Assembly: GCF_036373705.1 (NCBI RefSeq)
Contig: NC_089868.1
Location: 11,358,520 to 11,422,519 of the forward strand
Length of the DNA: 64,000 nucleotides
Origin: Amia ocellicauda
Taxonomy: Eukaryota > Chordata > Actinopteri > Amiiformes > Amiidae
Direction: 5' to 3'
The stretch's first letter is position 1; each line of letters begins with the position of its first letter. The translations under genes and the position numbers were made by a program. Positions 1 to 13,196 of the stretch are shown piece after piece. A model generated the notes under the pieces. That model worked only from the letters and a program-made list of their open reading frames with translations. It ran no database searches and was not told where the DNA came from.

Positions 1-984
1 ATGGATATGCTTGCTTTTCTTTTTAACGGCCCTGGTTTAATTTTAGACCATGGTTAGTGCGCATTTACTTTGCACTTCAATCAAAATATCCAAATGATTC
101 TCGATGACAACATGACTGAAGGGACATTTCTAAAGGCAATACTTTAATTAGATCATCTAAACATATGCAACTTGTAACAACAACAGGTTATTATGAAAGA
201 GAGATACATGCAAGAAGCCAAAGTGCAAATCATCACACATAATGGCCCACGCAACCCTTGATCTTGTGTATCAAACCCAAGCTCACATCTATAAAAAGCT
301 TTGAGTGTCCTCTACTGGTCACTATAAGCAGTATTTGAAGTGCAATGTTTCATAAGCCCAATTGTCAACCTTTTACCCCATCTTAAGTTTCATTGTAATA
401 TTACAGGTTATAGTATACATTTTCTGACACTTTCCTGCATAAAATAACACAGACACAACTTGTGTTGCGGGAAATGATTGATATGTCACTATCCTATTTC
501 TGCCAGAGCTCATCTCAACGTGTGCATGCCTTCCATCGAAGATTTGAGAAAGGAAGAAAATCAAATTGAACAAACGACAGAGCTTTCTTTTTAATTTTAA
601 TTACAATTATCTTTTAATAAAAGCACACAAATCCTGGCATCTGTTTAAAATCTTGACAAAAAACTCCACGCAGTTGTTTTTTGCTCTGGTCACTTTTCGT
701 TTTATACCTAAATAGGTCAATAAAATAAACACCAGTATAAAATTGTGCTTTTAAATCTGTTTTTCGTGCACCCTTACTGAATAGCTTTCATTTTTGTCAA
801 CTTAATATTTTCCAAACAATTTAGCAACGTTTCCTTAAAAATAAACCAAGAAAGAGAGAGACTGCACATTGCAATTTTATGTAATATTATTTGCACTATA
901 CATAAAAGTTAGAAGCTGAATATATATATTTATTGATATGCATTTCTCTTCATTTTAACTTCCGTAAATTAATGTTTGAGGATA
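1..984. other. Intergenic AT-rich stretch, no gene seen
   Basis: No exon-like open frame with splice sites, no RNA gene and no clear repeat family was recognised. The sequence is AT-rich and lies upstream of the SAMD13 promoter. Confidence 0.5.
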
Positions 985-1034
985 ACTACAATTCCCATAA
1001 TCCATCGCGGGCACTAGCCCGTCTATGATTGGCT
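985..1034 (+). promoter_or_regulatory. SAMD13 core promoter: ZNF143/Staf-like site and inverted CCAAT box
   Basis: ACTACAATTCCCATAATCC followed by ATCGCGG (985-1010) matches the long ZNF143/Staf binding consensus, which starts ACTACAATTCCCA and ends near GCGG. An inverted CCAAT box (GATTGGCT, 1027-1034) follows. The pair sits about 90 bp upstream of a donor site at 1121, so it fits a TATA-less promoter. The factor assignment is motif inference only. Confidence 0.6.
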
Positions 1035-1040
1035 GCGGCA

Positions 1041-1120
1041 GGAGATCTTGTGGGGAACTCTGCATGTGAATGTAGTTCTGGGAGGAAGCTATTCTGAGAA
1101 TCTACACTAATCAGAAAAAG
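1041..1120 (+). other. Probable 5' untranslated first exon of SAMD13
   Basis: A good donor (AAAAAG|GTAAGTG) lies at 1120/1121, directly downstream of the ZNF143/CCAAT promoter. No ATG-led frame leads into the next exon, so it is taken as non-coding. The 5' limit is a guess. Linkage to exon 2 at 4920 is inferred from order and strand. Confidence 0.5.
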
Positions 1121-4100
1121 GTAAGTGCATTTATTTTCCCTTTAAATAAATACAAATCTAATTTAAACGCTTAACCTAACGTTTGTAATACGTAATTTAG
1201 CAGTCCAGTATTTTTTTTTCGTAAACGTCGTATTAGTATAAATCAATTTAAAAGCAGTTTTGTGTCACATGCTATGGTATATCCAATGCTCCCGTTTGTA
1301 AAGAAATAAGACGATGGCAGCATTTAAATGAACACATTTAGACTTTCCCCCCCCCCACTATATTTCTTTCTAAATTAAAGTAATGGTTCCCAACCGTTTT
1401 AACATATGTTACCTATCAGTTTAATGCAAAGAAAAACCTTTTCAAATAAAGAAATGTCAGTATATTACCTATGGATTTACATTTCAATCAATATGCTAAA
1501 CATTCGTATGTGTTTTTATGTTGTTGTTTTTTTGCACCAATACAGTCGTTTCAGTTTTGAAAACAACATTAAATTGCTTAAAGATTTGTTATTGATTTTG
1601 AAGATTTGGTTTAGGTAACAATGTAGTTTCTAAGTGGTGGTAAGGTTTTTCTGAAATTCATAACAAATAATAAAAACTAAGCTTTTTCCCTGTACATATC
1701 AAGATAGTCGGATTTTAACCCAGTTATAGGGTAAAACTAAAAAACTAGGATGACTACCTGGTATAGATAGAACATGCACAGAACAACATGTTTTTCTTCC
1801 TGTCGATTAGTTTTTATTTATTTCTTTCTTTGGTTTGATTTGAAGATTTGTTTTTGATCTTGTGATTATAGACTTGCACCTTTAATGACATCTGTCGGTG
1901 TGCATGGTCTTCAGTAACCCAAGTACTACCGTCAAGTTCAGTAAGTGCTCTTGACCCCGATAATAAAGGGCTTGAGTTACTTATTTAGTTCGATCTTAAA
2001 CCATTATGGGGTTTTAATTTGAACCTTTGATCACTGCCTTCAGTAACATTTTATTGAGTTCCCTTCTAAATGGCAACACATTATTACAGTATCTCTGCTC
2101 TGCCGTTTTATTGCATATGTAACTGGGACCATTTCATTGTGCAACTGGAATAATCCAGGCCTGCAACTTTAAAAGAAATCCTTGGACTCGCATCTAATCA
2201 GCTGATTTGCATTAATATACTATTTCTGTGAATTATTATTTTTTTATGTAAACCACTTGCTACAAAGGAAAATCGTCTGGCTCATTTGCTGTGTTTTCTA
2301 GCCAAAAAAAGTAATTTCTCCGTATCTTTTTGGAGGCATCTTCTTGTTTCCATAACTTTTATGAGCCTAAAGTACAAACATGATCCTTGCAATAAATTCC
2401 AGATTAAGAAATCCCCCTTTGCTTGGAAGGTGAAATCAAAGGCAATTCAAAAAGCTGGTGCATATTTTGTATGTTTTTAAAAAAACAAATTACAATTCCA
2501 TAAAGTAGAGTGCTCCTATAAACACAGTGGCCTAGGCAAGTGATAAAAGTTTAAGATCACCACCAAAAACTCAATCATTGTTAGAGAAAATACTCCAGTT
2601 TAGTGTTTTGTTTTTATTGTTACTGATTTGTTGCTTTTAAGCTGAAATAAGTGATATCAGAAATTCAGTTTTTGATACTAATGTGTGTATAGCCTACCAC
2701 CTTTTTTTTATTATACTTTTTAATAGTTTTTTTCTGCATATAGTCACATTCTTTAATATTGGTATTTTTTCAAAGTTATCATTCTTTCCCATTTATGGTG
2801 GCAAGATTGTGGGTTGCCATGGAAAAAATAATAAAATCAGCCCATGCGCAACACATTTAACCCTTTTCTCTAGTTTAATGGAAAACACATTCAGTCCATC
2901 GAGCTGAAAAGAAATGTGTAACTCTGTAGTTAGTAAATATTTTATTATATCCACTGGATATAATGTGTTTTTTAATGTGGGTGGATATTTTGTTGAACAA
3001 GGCAATGATTCAGGTTGTATTTAAGCAAAAGTGTAATGTTACAGGGAGAAGATTGGATTGTTTGTGTTCACACAACCAAATGAACCATGTTCTTAAAGGA
3101 AATGTAAACCACAGAAACTGATTAATGAACTGATTTCAGTATTTGTTTATAGAACAATTGGTATTTACTGTAATACCACAATACTGTAATGGATTGGTGT
3201 CTTTTTCACCAGAGAAAGTTCAGTGTTAAACCTGTGGGAAGCACACAATATTAGCCTACATCCATTTATTTGTTTTGCATTTTGATTGATTTACCGTCAA
3301 ACTCCATTGAAATGCATCTTTTGGCTGGTTGTCAGCTACCAGGATATACCTCTACAATTAGCACTGGGATGTACATTTTCTGGAAGGTTTTGGCTAGATG
3401 TCTTGTTTTCAGTCTAAACAGGTGTTAATTTAAATGAACATCCTGATGGTCACAGACAGCTCTGAGAGTTGTGAGTGCAAAGCCAAATTGTTTTGTGATT
3501 AGCTCTTCCAAATGTATTTAATTATCCTTATGGAAGTTCTATTGCAGATCATGTTTTGACACTGAGTGGGAAAACAAAAACGTATGATGAAAGCAAAGAT
3601 GGCTGCGTATATGTTCTTTGGAAAGTGTAGTAAATTGTTCTTCATGAAGCAGGTTATAGATGCCATGACAAAAAACAGCTTACGAATCGGGTTGTTGAAT
3701 GGAATACAGAATAAAATTGTGATCCAAGTTGTCTAGAAGCTGTGGTTGAAAATCTATGCATTTCAAATCAATATAGTCCCAGCAGAAACTAACAAAACAC
3801 CACTCAAAATGGACCTCTCTTTTTTTATGTACCTACATGGCTGTGTGTCATTTTTTAAATATTTTTAGTGTCTCTACAGCTCTGCAGACACTCTTGTTAG
3901 CAGGCAGAAATTTTAACCAGCACATTTTTGACAGGGTTAACCTCTGCTATTAAATGCTATTTTAGTTTTTGCTCTTTTAAACACTGTTTTCCTTAAACTA
4001 TTCAGTCAAAAAGATATCTACATTCTATAAACTTCAACGTCTAAATTGCATGTCTGGGAACAACACAAATGCCACATGAAATTGTAGAAAACAGGCTGCA

Positions 4101-4919
4101 TGAATACAACTTTTTGTTCCATCTTTCACTCAGCATTTGTTTCTGCATTTCTTTAAATGTTCAGTCCAATTTACTCTCTTTAAACTTGTCATTCATTTCA
4201 AGTCTTTTCTATTCTTTTACTTTAACCTAATGAAGACTCAGTTTTTTTAGGATGCATTGTTCTTGGGATAGCCTGTATTTTGGTCAGCTTCCATTTGAAA
4301 GTTCCTTGGCAGGCTATGCACATTACATGTCAGTTTGTGGGACACATTGATTTACGTTTTTTCTTCGCAGATGCTCTTCTGTAGTGATTTCACTGTTGCC
4401 GGAGGAACCTTCTATTCATGAGCTGTCTGTCAGTGATAGAAATTTCAATGTCAAGCTTTTTCTCTCTAGCTATTTGTCCAAGAAGTGTCTTATCTTTTGA
4501 TGTTCTCTAAAGATCCAACTTGTGTCATGAGTAAAATATAAAATCCCAAATGCAACACAGGAAGCATTTCAAATCACCTTTAATAGGTGTGGTAAAGCAG
4601 GTTTGACTGAAATTCAGTCTTTTCTACCTTAGGCAAAATCTTTGTGCATGCAGGTTCGGCAGTGCGAAATATTTGTCTTGATTGAGAGAAAAGGAGTGAG
4701 CAAGAAGTATTTTTTCTTCTTTTCCTTAAGGTGAACTATAAATCCGTTATCTGAAGCCACAGAATTGTTAGAAAGATCAAATAATTCCAAGTCTGTTGTT
4801 GGGGAAATGTCCTCTCAGAAGCAAGGGATGCCAGATTTCGAGCAATATACGTTTTGTGTGTGGTGATTTAATAGAAGGTCTTCCTAATATATATTTTGTT
4901 TATATTACCCATTTGACAG
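1121..4919 (+). other. SAMD13 intron 1
   Basis: Intron from donor GTAAGT at 1121 to acceptor TTTGACAG ending at 4919. I see no further exon, no RNA gene and no well-preserved mobile element, only AT-rich unique-looking sequence. Confidence 0.5.
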
Positions 4920-5008
4920 GGAGTTAACAGTGGCTTTGCTTCAAGATGATTGATGGCTGCAGGATCCATGGGAGATGCAGTACCTAAGGCAGAGCCACAG
5001 AAGGGACA

Positions 5009-8000
5009 ATGCTTCTAGTGGAAAGATCAACACGCAATGAAGTGCTGAGACTGAGGACACCAAATGAAAAATCGACTTCAAAGGAAGTCAAGGAAACCGG
5101 TAAGGAATTATTCAACACAGTGCAGTTGTCCTGTCCCCCGCGTCTTTAACCTCTAAGTAATATCTTCAAATAGCTGTGTGCACAGTGTCAAGCAGCCATT
5201 CATTTATCTTTTACATCGTCTTTGGGACGACCAACTCGTGGAACATTTAACACACCAGCAACCATTTCAAAGTAATATAGATAATTTCTGACTTAGTAGT
5301 TTTGCTTAAATATGGTGTCTGCATTGTGCTATGAAATGCAGTCATTTGTTGACCTTGAATGGTTCAGCTTTAGTTACCAAAAAGTGGTTAAACAATTTCA
5401 TAAGGTTCCTGCAATATACCACTTTCTGAAATAATATAGGAAGTTGAAATATTAAAACACAAAAGAAATAAATGATATCTGTACACTCCGCTGCACATAC
5501 TGTGTATGAGTGAACGGAGGGAAGTGGTTTGTGCAAGTTCAAGGTAACACATCTTAAAAAAAAAACAAAAAAAAACTTCTTACTCCACTACACATGTATT
5601 TATTTCTGTGCCATCATGTTTTTACCATGGATGTAATCAGTTTCTGGGCCTTTAAGCATCACTCACTGCTATTATATAATCTGTTTTCAATGTTATATAA
5701 CACATGGTGGATGTTGAAGGCAGAAATGTTAAGTCAAGTATTGAAAGCAGGAGAGTTGTGGAAGAGTGCATGTGAAAGGTCTCTTTAGGAATCTACTGGG
5801 CCCAAGGCCATGCTTTCATACATTGTGGGCATTTTTCAAATACTACAACTCCACTGGGTAACATTTCACTTGCATGCTTTTCAATTTGGCATCTTTTGTT
5901 GGTTTAAAAAGCCACTCTGAATCCTGAAAAACATTTGAAAGAGGCCCAATCTGAAGAAAGCTGTACACTAAAGAGAGTTTGCCAATCCAGTACTTAGATA
6001 TGGAGGTTTTACAGGGCTGCTAAACCTTAAAACCATATCCTGTGTTTTTTTATAATACATGTTAAACTGTAATGTGTGTTGTGCCTGACATAAATTAAGA
6101 TGCAGAGAGAAAGCATTTCTGTGTCTCAGGGGATGCACTGAATGTAGTTTTGAAGACAGTTTTAACCAAAGAATGAACGGAATGACTGCTTGGATGGTGT
6201 AATTAATCTGAGAAACACTGTGCTTCAACTATAAAGCTTATGGTCTGGAAAGAAGGCATGCAATTAAATGTTGTAGCGTTTCATACATAAATACTCCTGT
6301 GCTTATTGGTGGGTGGTGTGTGCTGGTATAGGAGTAGGAGGAAGCGATCACACAGTTGGAACAGAAGTGGGTGTATGTCTAGGCTTTTAATGATGTGATG
6401 CGCTTTTAAATTGTTATCTCTGGTTGTAACCGTGAACCTCTTATTGGGACATGACTTTAAAAACCAACATACTACCTACGCCATGATGCACAAATGGTGA
6501 CCTGTGCAGGACTCGTTTAGCAGAAAAACCACCAGTCCTTTTCCTCAGGATGAGCACTCCTGCAAGACCTTCTGTCAAAGCAGACACTGACTTCTAAACA
6601 TAAAGAAATAGCCCTTCCCAGTCACCTGCATGTGCAATGTAAAGACGAAAATAATTCTGACTTCTTTGATGTGGCTTTTCAGTCAATATGACAGCCTTCT
6701 TCCCTGCAAATAAAAACCTGGTTTGTGTGCATCGCTGACATCTCTCTGGGAAAGTAATGCCAAATTCAATGAGGAGCTAAATGTGGTTACCTCACTATGT
6801 CTACATGACTGTTGGCATTATTATACATTTATTTCCTCCTACTACCCAGCTGGTGTCATTAATCTGGCTCATACCTACACCAGCAAGCATTCACTTCCTT
6901 CCCAGGGGTTCACTTCGCACATGGTCATTCTATGTTTTTATGGGTATGAGGCTCAAATGCAATGGTTTTGGTCACCCCGGGAATGTTTTCAATTTTTTTT
7001 AACTATGATTATTTTGTTTTGTATGGTAGATTCAATAGTCAATGTTTTTAAAAGAAAAATAATGATCCACTCGCTGTACGTCAACAAGTGCTGATCTTCC
7101 AGGTTGCTAGGCAACAGGCCTTCCATGTGCTTTGCACTAGAAACATGTTCAAGCACAGCATTGCATACGATCACACCACACACACACACACACACAGTGT
7201 CAAGGACAAGCGCTAAATTTCAGTTTGCTCTTGATGTTGGGTGGGAACTGCTGTCTTTTTTAAGTTTTATAGGTCAGGCCTGAGAGCAGAGAGTGCGTTG
7301 TGCTTTGAGATTATGAAGGGAGATCCATAAAAGGGCAGCCGTTTACATCAGTTTCCCAAGTAAAACTGTGGACGCGACTTGAGTTTTGAACAGGGAATAT
7401 TCAGTGTTTCAGTTGCTGTCAGTCCTCTTCTGTGTGCCGCTGTTTTTTTCTGAAGCCGAGTCTTATTTCTGTGTCCCGCTTGGAATGAAAATGAAGATTT
7501 CATTGACCGCATCATTGCCAATCACATTAGTTTGGACCATTGCAGCTATTAAAAACGTAGTTCTGCTTATTCTGTTGAAGGACGAGTGAAAGCAGGAGTC
7601 TTCCTAAAACTCTGTAGATACTCCACATTATTTCCAGTCCCCCCTTGATGTCTCTATCTGGCCATCTATCTGAGATTGCCTCCCCTAATTTGGATACTAG
7701 CTGTTTATAAAGATGGTAAATGTGCCAGGTGTATTCAACTAATAAAAGTAAAATTGTTCCTCAAGACAGCCCCCCCGACTCCTTGCTCATCTTTGTATGT
7801 CATTTCCTGTTAGTATTGTGACACGGCTCAGTGCCCCATGTATGTTATTCCAGGACTGTCACCAGTAGGAGCCACAGGTGTAGCTCTTGTATATTTTTTG
7901 CTCGTCCTGAAAAACAAGACTCTGCATATCCACAATTTTATGCAGTGTAGCAAGTATATCCCCTGCGAGCTCAGAGCTTATAGCTAGAGGCACTTTTAAT

Positions 8001-11000
8001 GCATAAAAAAACAACCAAAAGTTGAAGGCAAAATGTCTACTTTTATTTAATAAGTGGTATTCCTTTGCATCCCAACCTGTCATATATTTTGGGATGCCTA
8101 CAAATGAAGTGTCTTGTCTCTATGACTATCTCTACATGTCAAGTGATATTTATAGATATTGTGTATCCTCTTACTCAGAAACAGGTAGTCTCAGATATCT
8201 ACTACTCTGTAAATGAATACTGAATGTTGTGTGCCATGTGTAACATAGTTGGTTAGGATACATACAGCATAGTATTTTGTCTTTTCAGATTTTTGCTGTG
8301 TCATACTGCTTCACATTAATATGTTTTATTGTGTTTTGTTTTATCCTGGGTATTCACTGAAGCAGGGCATATGCGTACATTATACAAAAAGACAAAGCTG
8401 AGGAGTAAAATCATTACAGCAGGGAGGTCCTGAAACAACGAAGATAGTTAATGTACTGTACAGCTTTGTTATTGTGCAATGTTCGGTTTTATTAAAATAG
8501 GCCTTTGTCTGCTACCTTATCTGCATCTGACTTTAAAAGACTTTGCGTGTGTGTCTGTATATGTATGTATTCAAATGTAGAACACAAGTATTTTCTTTTG
8601 TACATTAGTTTATAAGTAGGATTGCTGTTATAAAATGTTATAAAAAAAGGAACATTCTCTTGAATTCCTTGTTTTCCATCACCTCCTGTAATATGCTTTC
8701 ATAGACTTTTTTTTTTAGATATCTTTATTTAATCTCATTAATAAATTAGTTAATTGGTAGGCCAAATAATAGATTTTCAGAGACCATATCTGCTCACAAT
8801 TGTGCTGTGCTGCTTCAAATCTCGGCAGTGTAGAGGGTTTAAAACTGGCCTGTGTATTCGGCAGGAGATGACATTTTCCTTTGTTTAAAATAAAAAAAGA
8901 ATGATTAGCAAAATGGTAGAAGGGAGGACTGTCTCTTTAAAAAAATCAGCCATGCCAACATAAGGCAGTTGGTGTAAGCATTGTGAGGCTTGTGATGTCA
9001 ACTTGGCAGCCATTCAGGTGTTTTTTTGTGCACTATAGAAAAAAGGTTTCCCTCCTTATAGGACTGCTATAGCACTCTTGTTGCTTAAATAGGTAGATAG
9101 GAACTTCTTGGTGATCATTTTAAATCTGGGTATTTGTATTACTTTCAAATTGCACAGAACACAAACAAATGTAATGAAGCGCCTCTAGTCAAATTATGTA
9201 TGCTGTCTTGCTAGCTCTTTCTCTCTCTCACTCACTCTCTCTCCCTCTCTCTCTCTCTTTGTAATAACAGGTCAGGCTTTTGAATTTGTCACAAACTGCA
9301 CATAAAAAAAAGAGAATTATTGCAAGAAAGCCTTTTTACCCTTCTTAGATCTCCTGCTGAAACAAGGAAGTGAACAGTTTTACTGATTCAAAGGAAAGAC
9401 TGACTGCACACACTGTAGCCCGAGTGTTATAGTAACCCTTTCTCTAAATCTGTTTTGTGTTGTTATTGTTGGTGTTGCTCAATTTTATGCTTTAGAAGAG
9501 AACTAGAGCAATTTAACTTTCCTCTTTTTACACTTCTTCAGAGACATTCAAATGTTTTTTTTCCATGAGTTATTTATATATTATCACAAACCCTTATTTT
9601 CCTGTGTTTTGTGTTTCTGCAGGTGGCATGGAGAACAAGGCAAATGGCTCAGTGGACTCTAAAAAGTAAGTGATTTTTAAATGTGAAAAAGCATATGTGT
9701 GTAGCCTTTTAATATCAATTATTTTTAAACTTGCAAACATGATAAAAAGTGGGTTATTTTAAGCAGGTGTATAATAGATATAATATCAGTCTTTCAAGAA
9801 AAAGAAGAATCTGTTTTGTGTGTTTGTTTTCTCCTTGTCTCAGCCAGAAAGTGATCCTCATTGAAAAGCCAAAGCACTTAACCAAACGGTAATAGGTTGA
9901 ATGGCCCTTCTGATAATATCACTTTCTTTGAGGGCATCCAAAAGTAGTTGTGTACTCGGGGAGGAGGTGAAATGCAGGCTGTTGCTCTTGGATTTGAAGT
10001 ACTGAAAAATTAACCTACACAGTTGGGTACAGAATCCGAGCTCGCTCACCAGCCTTGTAAATACAATGTTTTTATCAGACTGTCTCTGCAAACAAAAGAA
10101 AAAAGCCTGACTTCTCCTTCCTGAGCTGCTGACCTTACTCCAGTCTGCGTCTGCTGCTCCAACACTCCCACAGTGCACCAGGCTGACGCTGAGCAGAGAG
10201 AGCTGGAGATACCGGTCAGAAACAGTGTTGGAATATGGCAGGAAAAGGCCAAACCTGAACTGAACACACATAGGCTTGACTCGTGATTGATCGCTACGTG
10301 TCTTATTGTGATATTGAAAACTGGAATGAGCCAAAGAGCACTAGCTGCACAGGGGAGGTTTGCTGCGAGGGATTTTAGCAATGGGGTTGTGCCATATGTT
10401 GGGCAGGCTGGATCAGGCTGGATATTGAGGCCTTGAGCAAATCCCCATTGTGCTCTACAGACAAATAACAAAACTGCTGCTCAGAGGTCCGAATATCTGG
10501 TCTCCCAACGATTTCAAGAACGTTTATTTTTTTCTCTGTGCGGTCTATGTGGCTACAGTGCTGAATAAACAATTGTTACAATTATTGGGAAGGTTTCCCC
10601 AGTTTGGTGAAAGGATATAAGCAGAATAAGACTTAATCTCATAGGATTTGGTATTTTACCCCGTTTTTCTGGTTTCTAAATGAGTCTAAAATATAGTTGT
10701 CTTTGCAGATGTGGGCACAATGCTGTTTAAGTTTTTAAAAATGTAAATGTTACAGACAAGTGTAATCAAATGTGATCCAGATGTTTTCTCAATGTTATAT
10801 TCCACAGAATAGTCTGTACTAAGCTAACAAGGTTACTTTTTATACTCTTGTTTTTCTCACAAGGATAAAGGCTCACACACTCAGATATGATCATCAAGCC
10901 AGTATTTCATATTTATCAGAATTGCTTCTAGTTACTGCAGAAATATGACCTAATGGAAAAGTATATCCTTTAGAAAATCTAGAAGATATAGAAGATGTAA

Positions 11001-13141
11001 TATATAGTAGAGAATCTTCTTTCAGTAGGTATATTTCATGATAGTTTAATAGTGTTATTTAAATAACACTTTATATATTATGATATGGTATGTAAGTATA
11101 GTGATATTTGTGTTTTTGGGCTCTATATAATTTTTGAGTCACAATTTAAGTTAATTTAAGTTAAAATGTAGTTTCTGATTTTTTATGTTCAATTTGGTTG
11201 CTTGCCAGATTGCTTCAGTAGAAGAAAAAGGGGCATCAATAAAAACACGGCAGAACATGTAGAAAAAAGAAAGGCATGAATAGGGTGGTAAAAAAGGCTA
11301 ATTTGACTCCTTTAAAGCAAACTGTTCTAGACAGTTCTACACATGGCTAAAATCTCTGGCACCCAGCCTCTGAGATTGTCCGATTGTCAGTAAAAGTCAC
11401 TGTAAGGTAACCTGATGGATGATCGACATGGCAAGAATAAAGAGTGAATTTCCCGTGACAGGCTGTCTGTGCGCACGCTGGATTGCAGGAGCCTATATAT
11501 AACTGGGCTAATTTGCTGTGACAATTCCACAGTGATTTGCTGCTTCTCATTAAATCTGGATCAAAAAGGTGTGCTGGCGTTTATGAAGTGAAGCATTTCC
11601 TCAGTGTTTATTGTGCAATGGGAAATTAGCCTTTTTCAGCCTGTTGTTAAAAAGGAAAATGGGCAATCATTGTCATTCTTCATTCAGTGGGCTAGTGTGG
11701 CCTTTGACTGAAGGAGATGGTTATTTTATTTTGCATTTTATGAAAGAGTAATTTTGCTGTGTAAAGGTTCATTGGTTACTGTTTAGATAGCAGAGGACAG
11801 ATTTAATTATATCCTCCTGATAACGCGTTCTAATATAATACTTAAGCCAGTAACTAAAGCAACAACTTGCATACAAAATAAAATGCATAAATCTCTGGCT
11901 CCATTTTCATTTTGTTTCCAAATTCTATATCTCCTAGCTCTTGGTTTTGAAGCACTGACAGGAAGTAATGGTGTTAAATGCCTATTATCTGCTTTATAAG
12001 CAGTGTGAGCTACTGGACTTTTTCAGTGGTATTGAGTGATGATAAGTCATCTACATGTCTAAAAATAAATGCAGTAACTCAGTCTCTGAGTTTTTGTAGC
12101 GAGAACAGAAAATAGATGATTCTTCTGTAATTTAAGAGCAGTAAATGACTTAACTTATAATTGTAATGACCTGCCTCAATGGTCAGTGGCTCCTGATTTC
12201 AGGGTTCGTTTGGGTGCTTGTATCAATACATTTGTTTACAACGGAAAGGCATGTAACATAATACAGTTTAAATGTATTTTAAAGGCCACGATTGTGTAGA
12301 ATGTAAGATTCTGGCAAAATAGCATTGATATGGTGAACAAGGCTAATTAAATAAGTATGGAAGAAATGGCACAGGGGTTGTTAGACAGTGTATGGCCAGA
12401 AGTCATTCAGATTTGAAGCCAATCCAAACCAGAATGGATTTTGATGGTTAATAAAGGACATGTTCAAAGATATGTTACACTGCATTGACTTTAATTACCT
12501 TTTAAAACTCCTTAAATTGTGAGTCTTGACATTTATTGCAGCAGTCCTTGGTGGTCCTTGACATTTTTAATTAGAATATGTGTGTAGTTTTACCCTGTGC
12601 TGTTTAGGGGAAAAGATTATATGAATGAAAAGAATAAGTGCTGTTTGGTTCATTTAATGGCACAAAACCTGAACTATGCTTGCTGCTGTTATGCCCTCTT
12701 CATTTCATGAGCTATAAAACCTCCCCTGTGATGTGTTTATGTGTTTTTATTTTGGTAGCCATGTTTCATCCCAAGCAAAAAGAGGTTTGGGGACTTGGCA
12801 GCTTTCATACACTGGCAGGAAGTAGCATCAGAGACAGAGAAAGGACTAACAACATGGCTGTATCTGCTTTGAACCATTTCTTTTTTAATTTGAGAGCAGA
12901 CACCACCACACAAACAGTCCCTTTCCTCCTCCACCCATGTTAAGCGAGGGTGTAGTCTTGCGTCTCCTAACCTCCCCCGGTGCTCCTCGCTCACAGATTG
13001 GCGTGTTGTCTTGCAGCCCCGTGGAGAATGGGCAGCTCCCTGACCCCGCGGACTGGGCCGTCTTGGACGTTGTTAATTATTTCAAAGCCGCGGGATTCGA
13101 GGAACAGGCCAACGCCTTCCAGGACCAGGTACGGCATCTCT

Positions 13142-13196
<55 letters not shown>

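Larger units (their letters stand above)
5100..9622 (+). other. SAMD13 intron 2
   Basis: Begins GTAAGG at 5100 and ends TTTCTGCAG at 9622. It holds a (CA)n tract near 7172 and a (CT)-rich tract near 9213. Otherwise no recognisable gene or transposon. Confidence 0.5.

Noticed and set aside
1071-1088. Second ZNF143-like site (TGTAGTTCTGGGAGG)
   Set aside because: The two half motifs are in the wrong order for the consensus.
6723-7094. 123-codon plus-strand frame in SAMD13 intron 2
   Set aside because: Low-complexity aromatic-rich translation without family features or splice context.
9858-10334. 158-codon minus-strand open frame in SAMD13 intron 3
   Set aside because: No recognisable domain, no promoter or splice support, and it overlaps other long chance frames. 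Likely random in a GC-richer patch.
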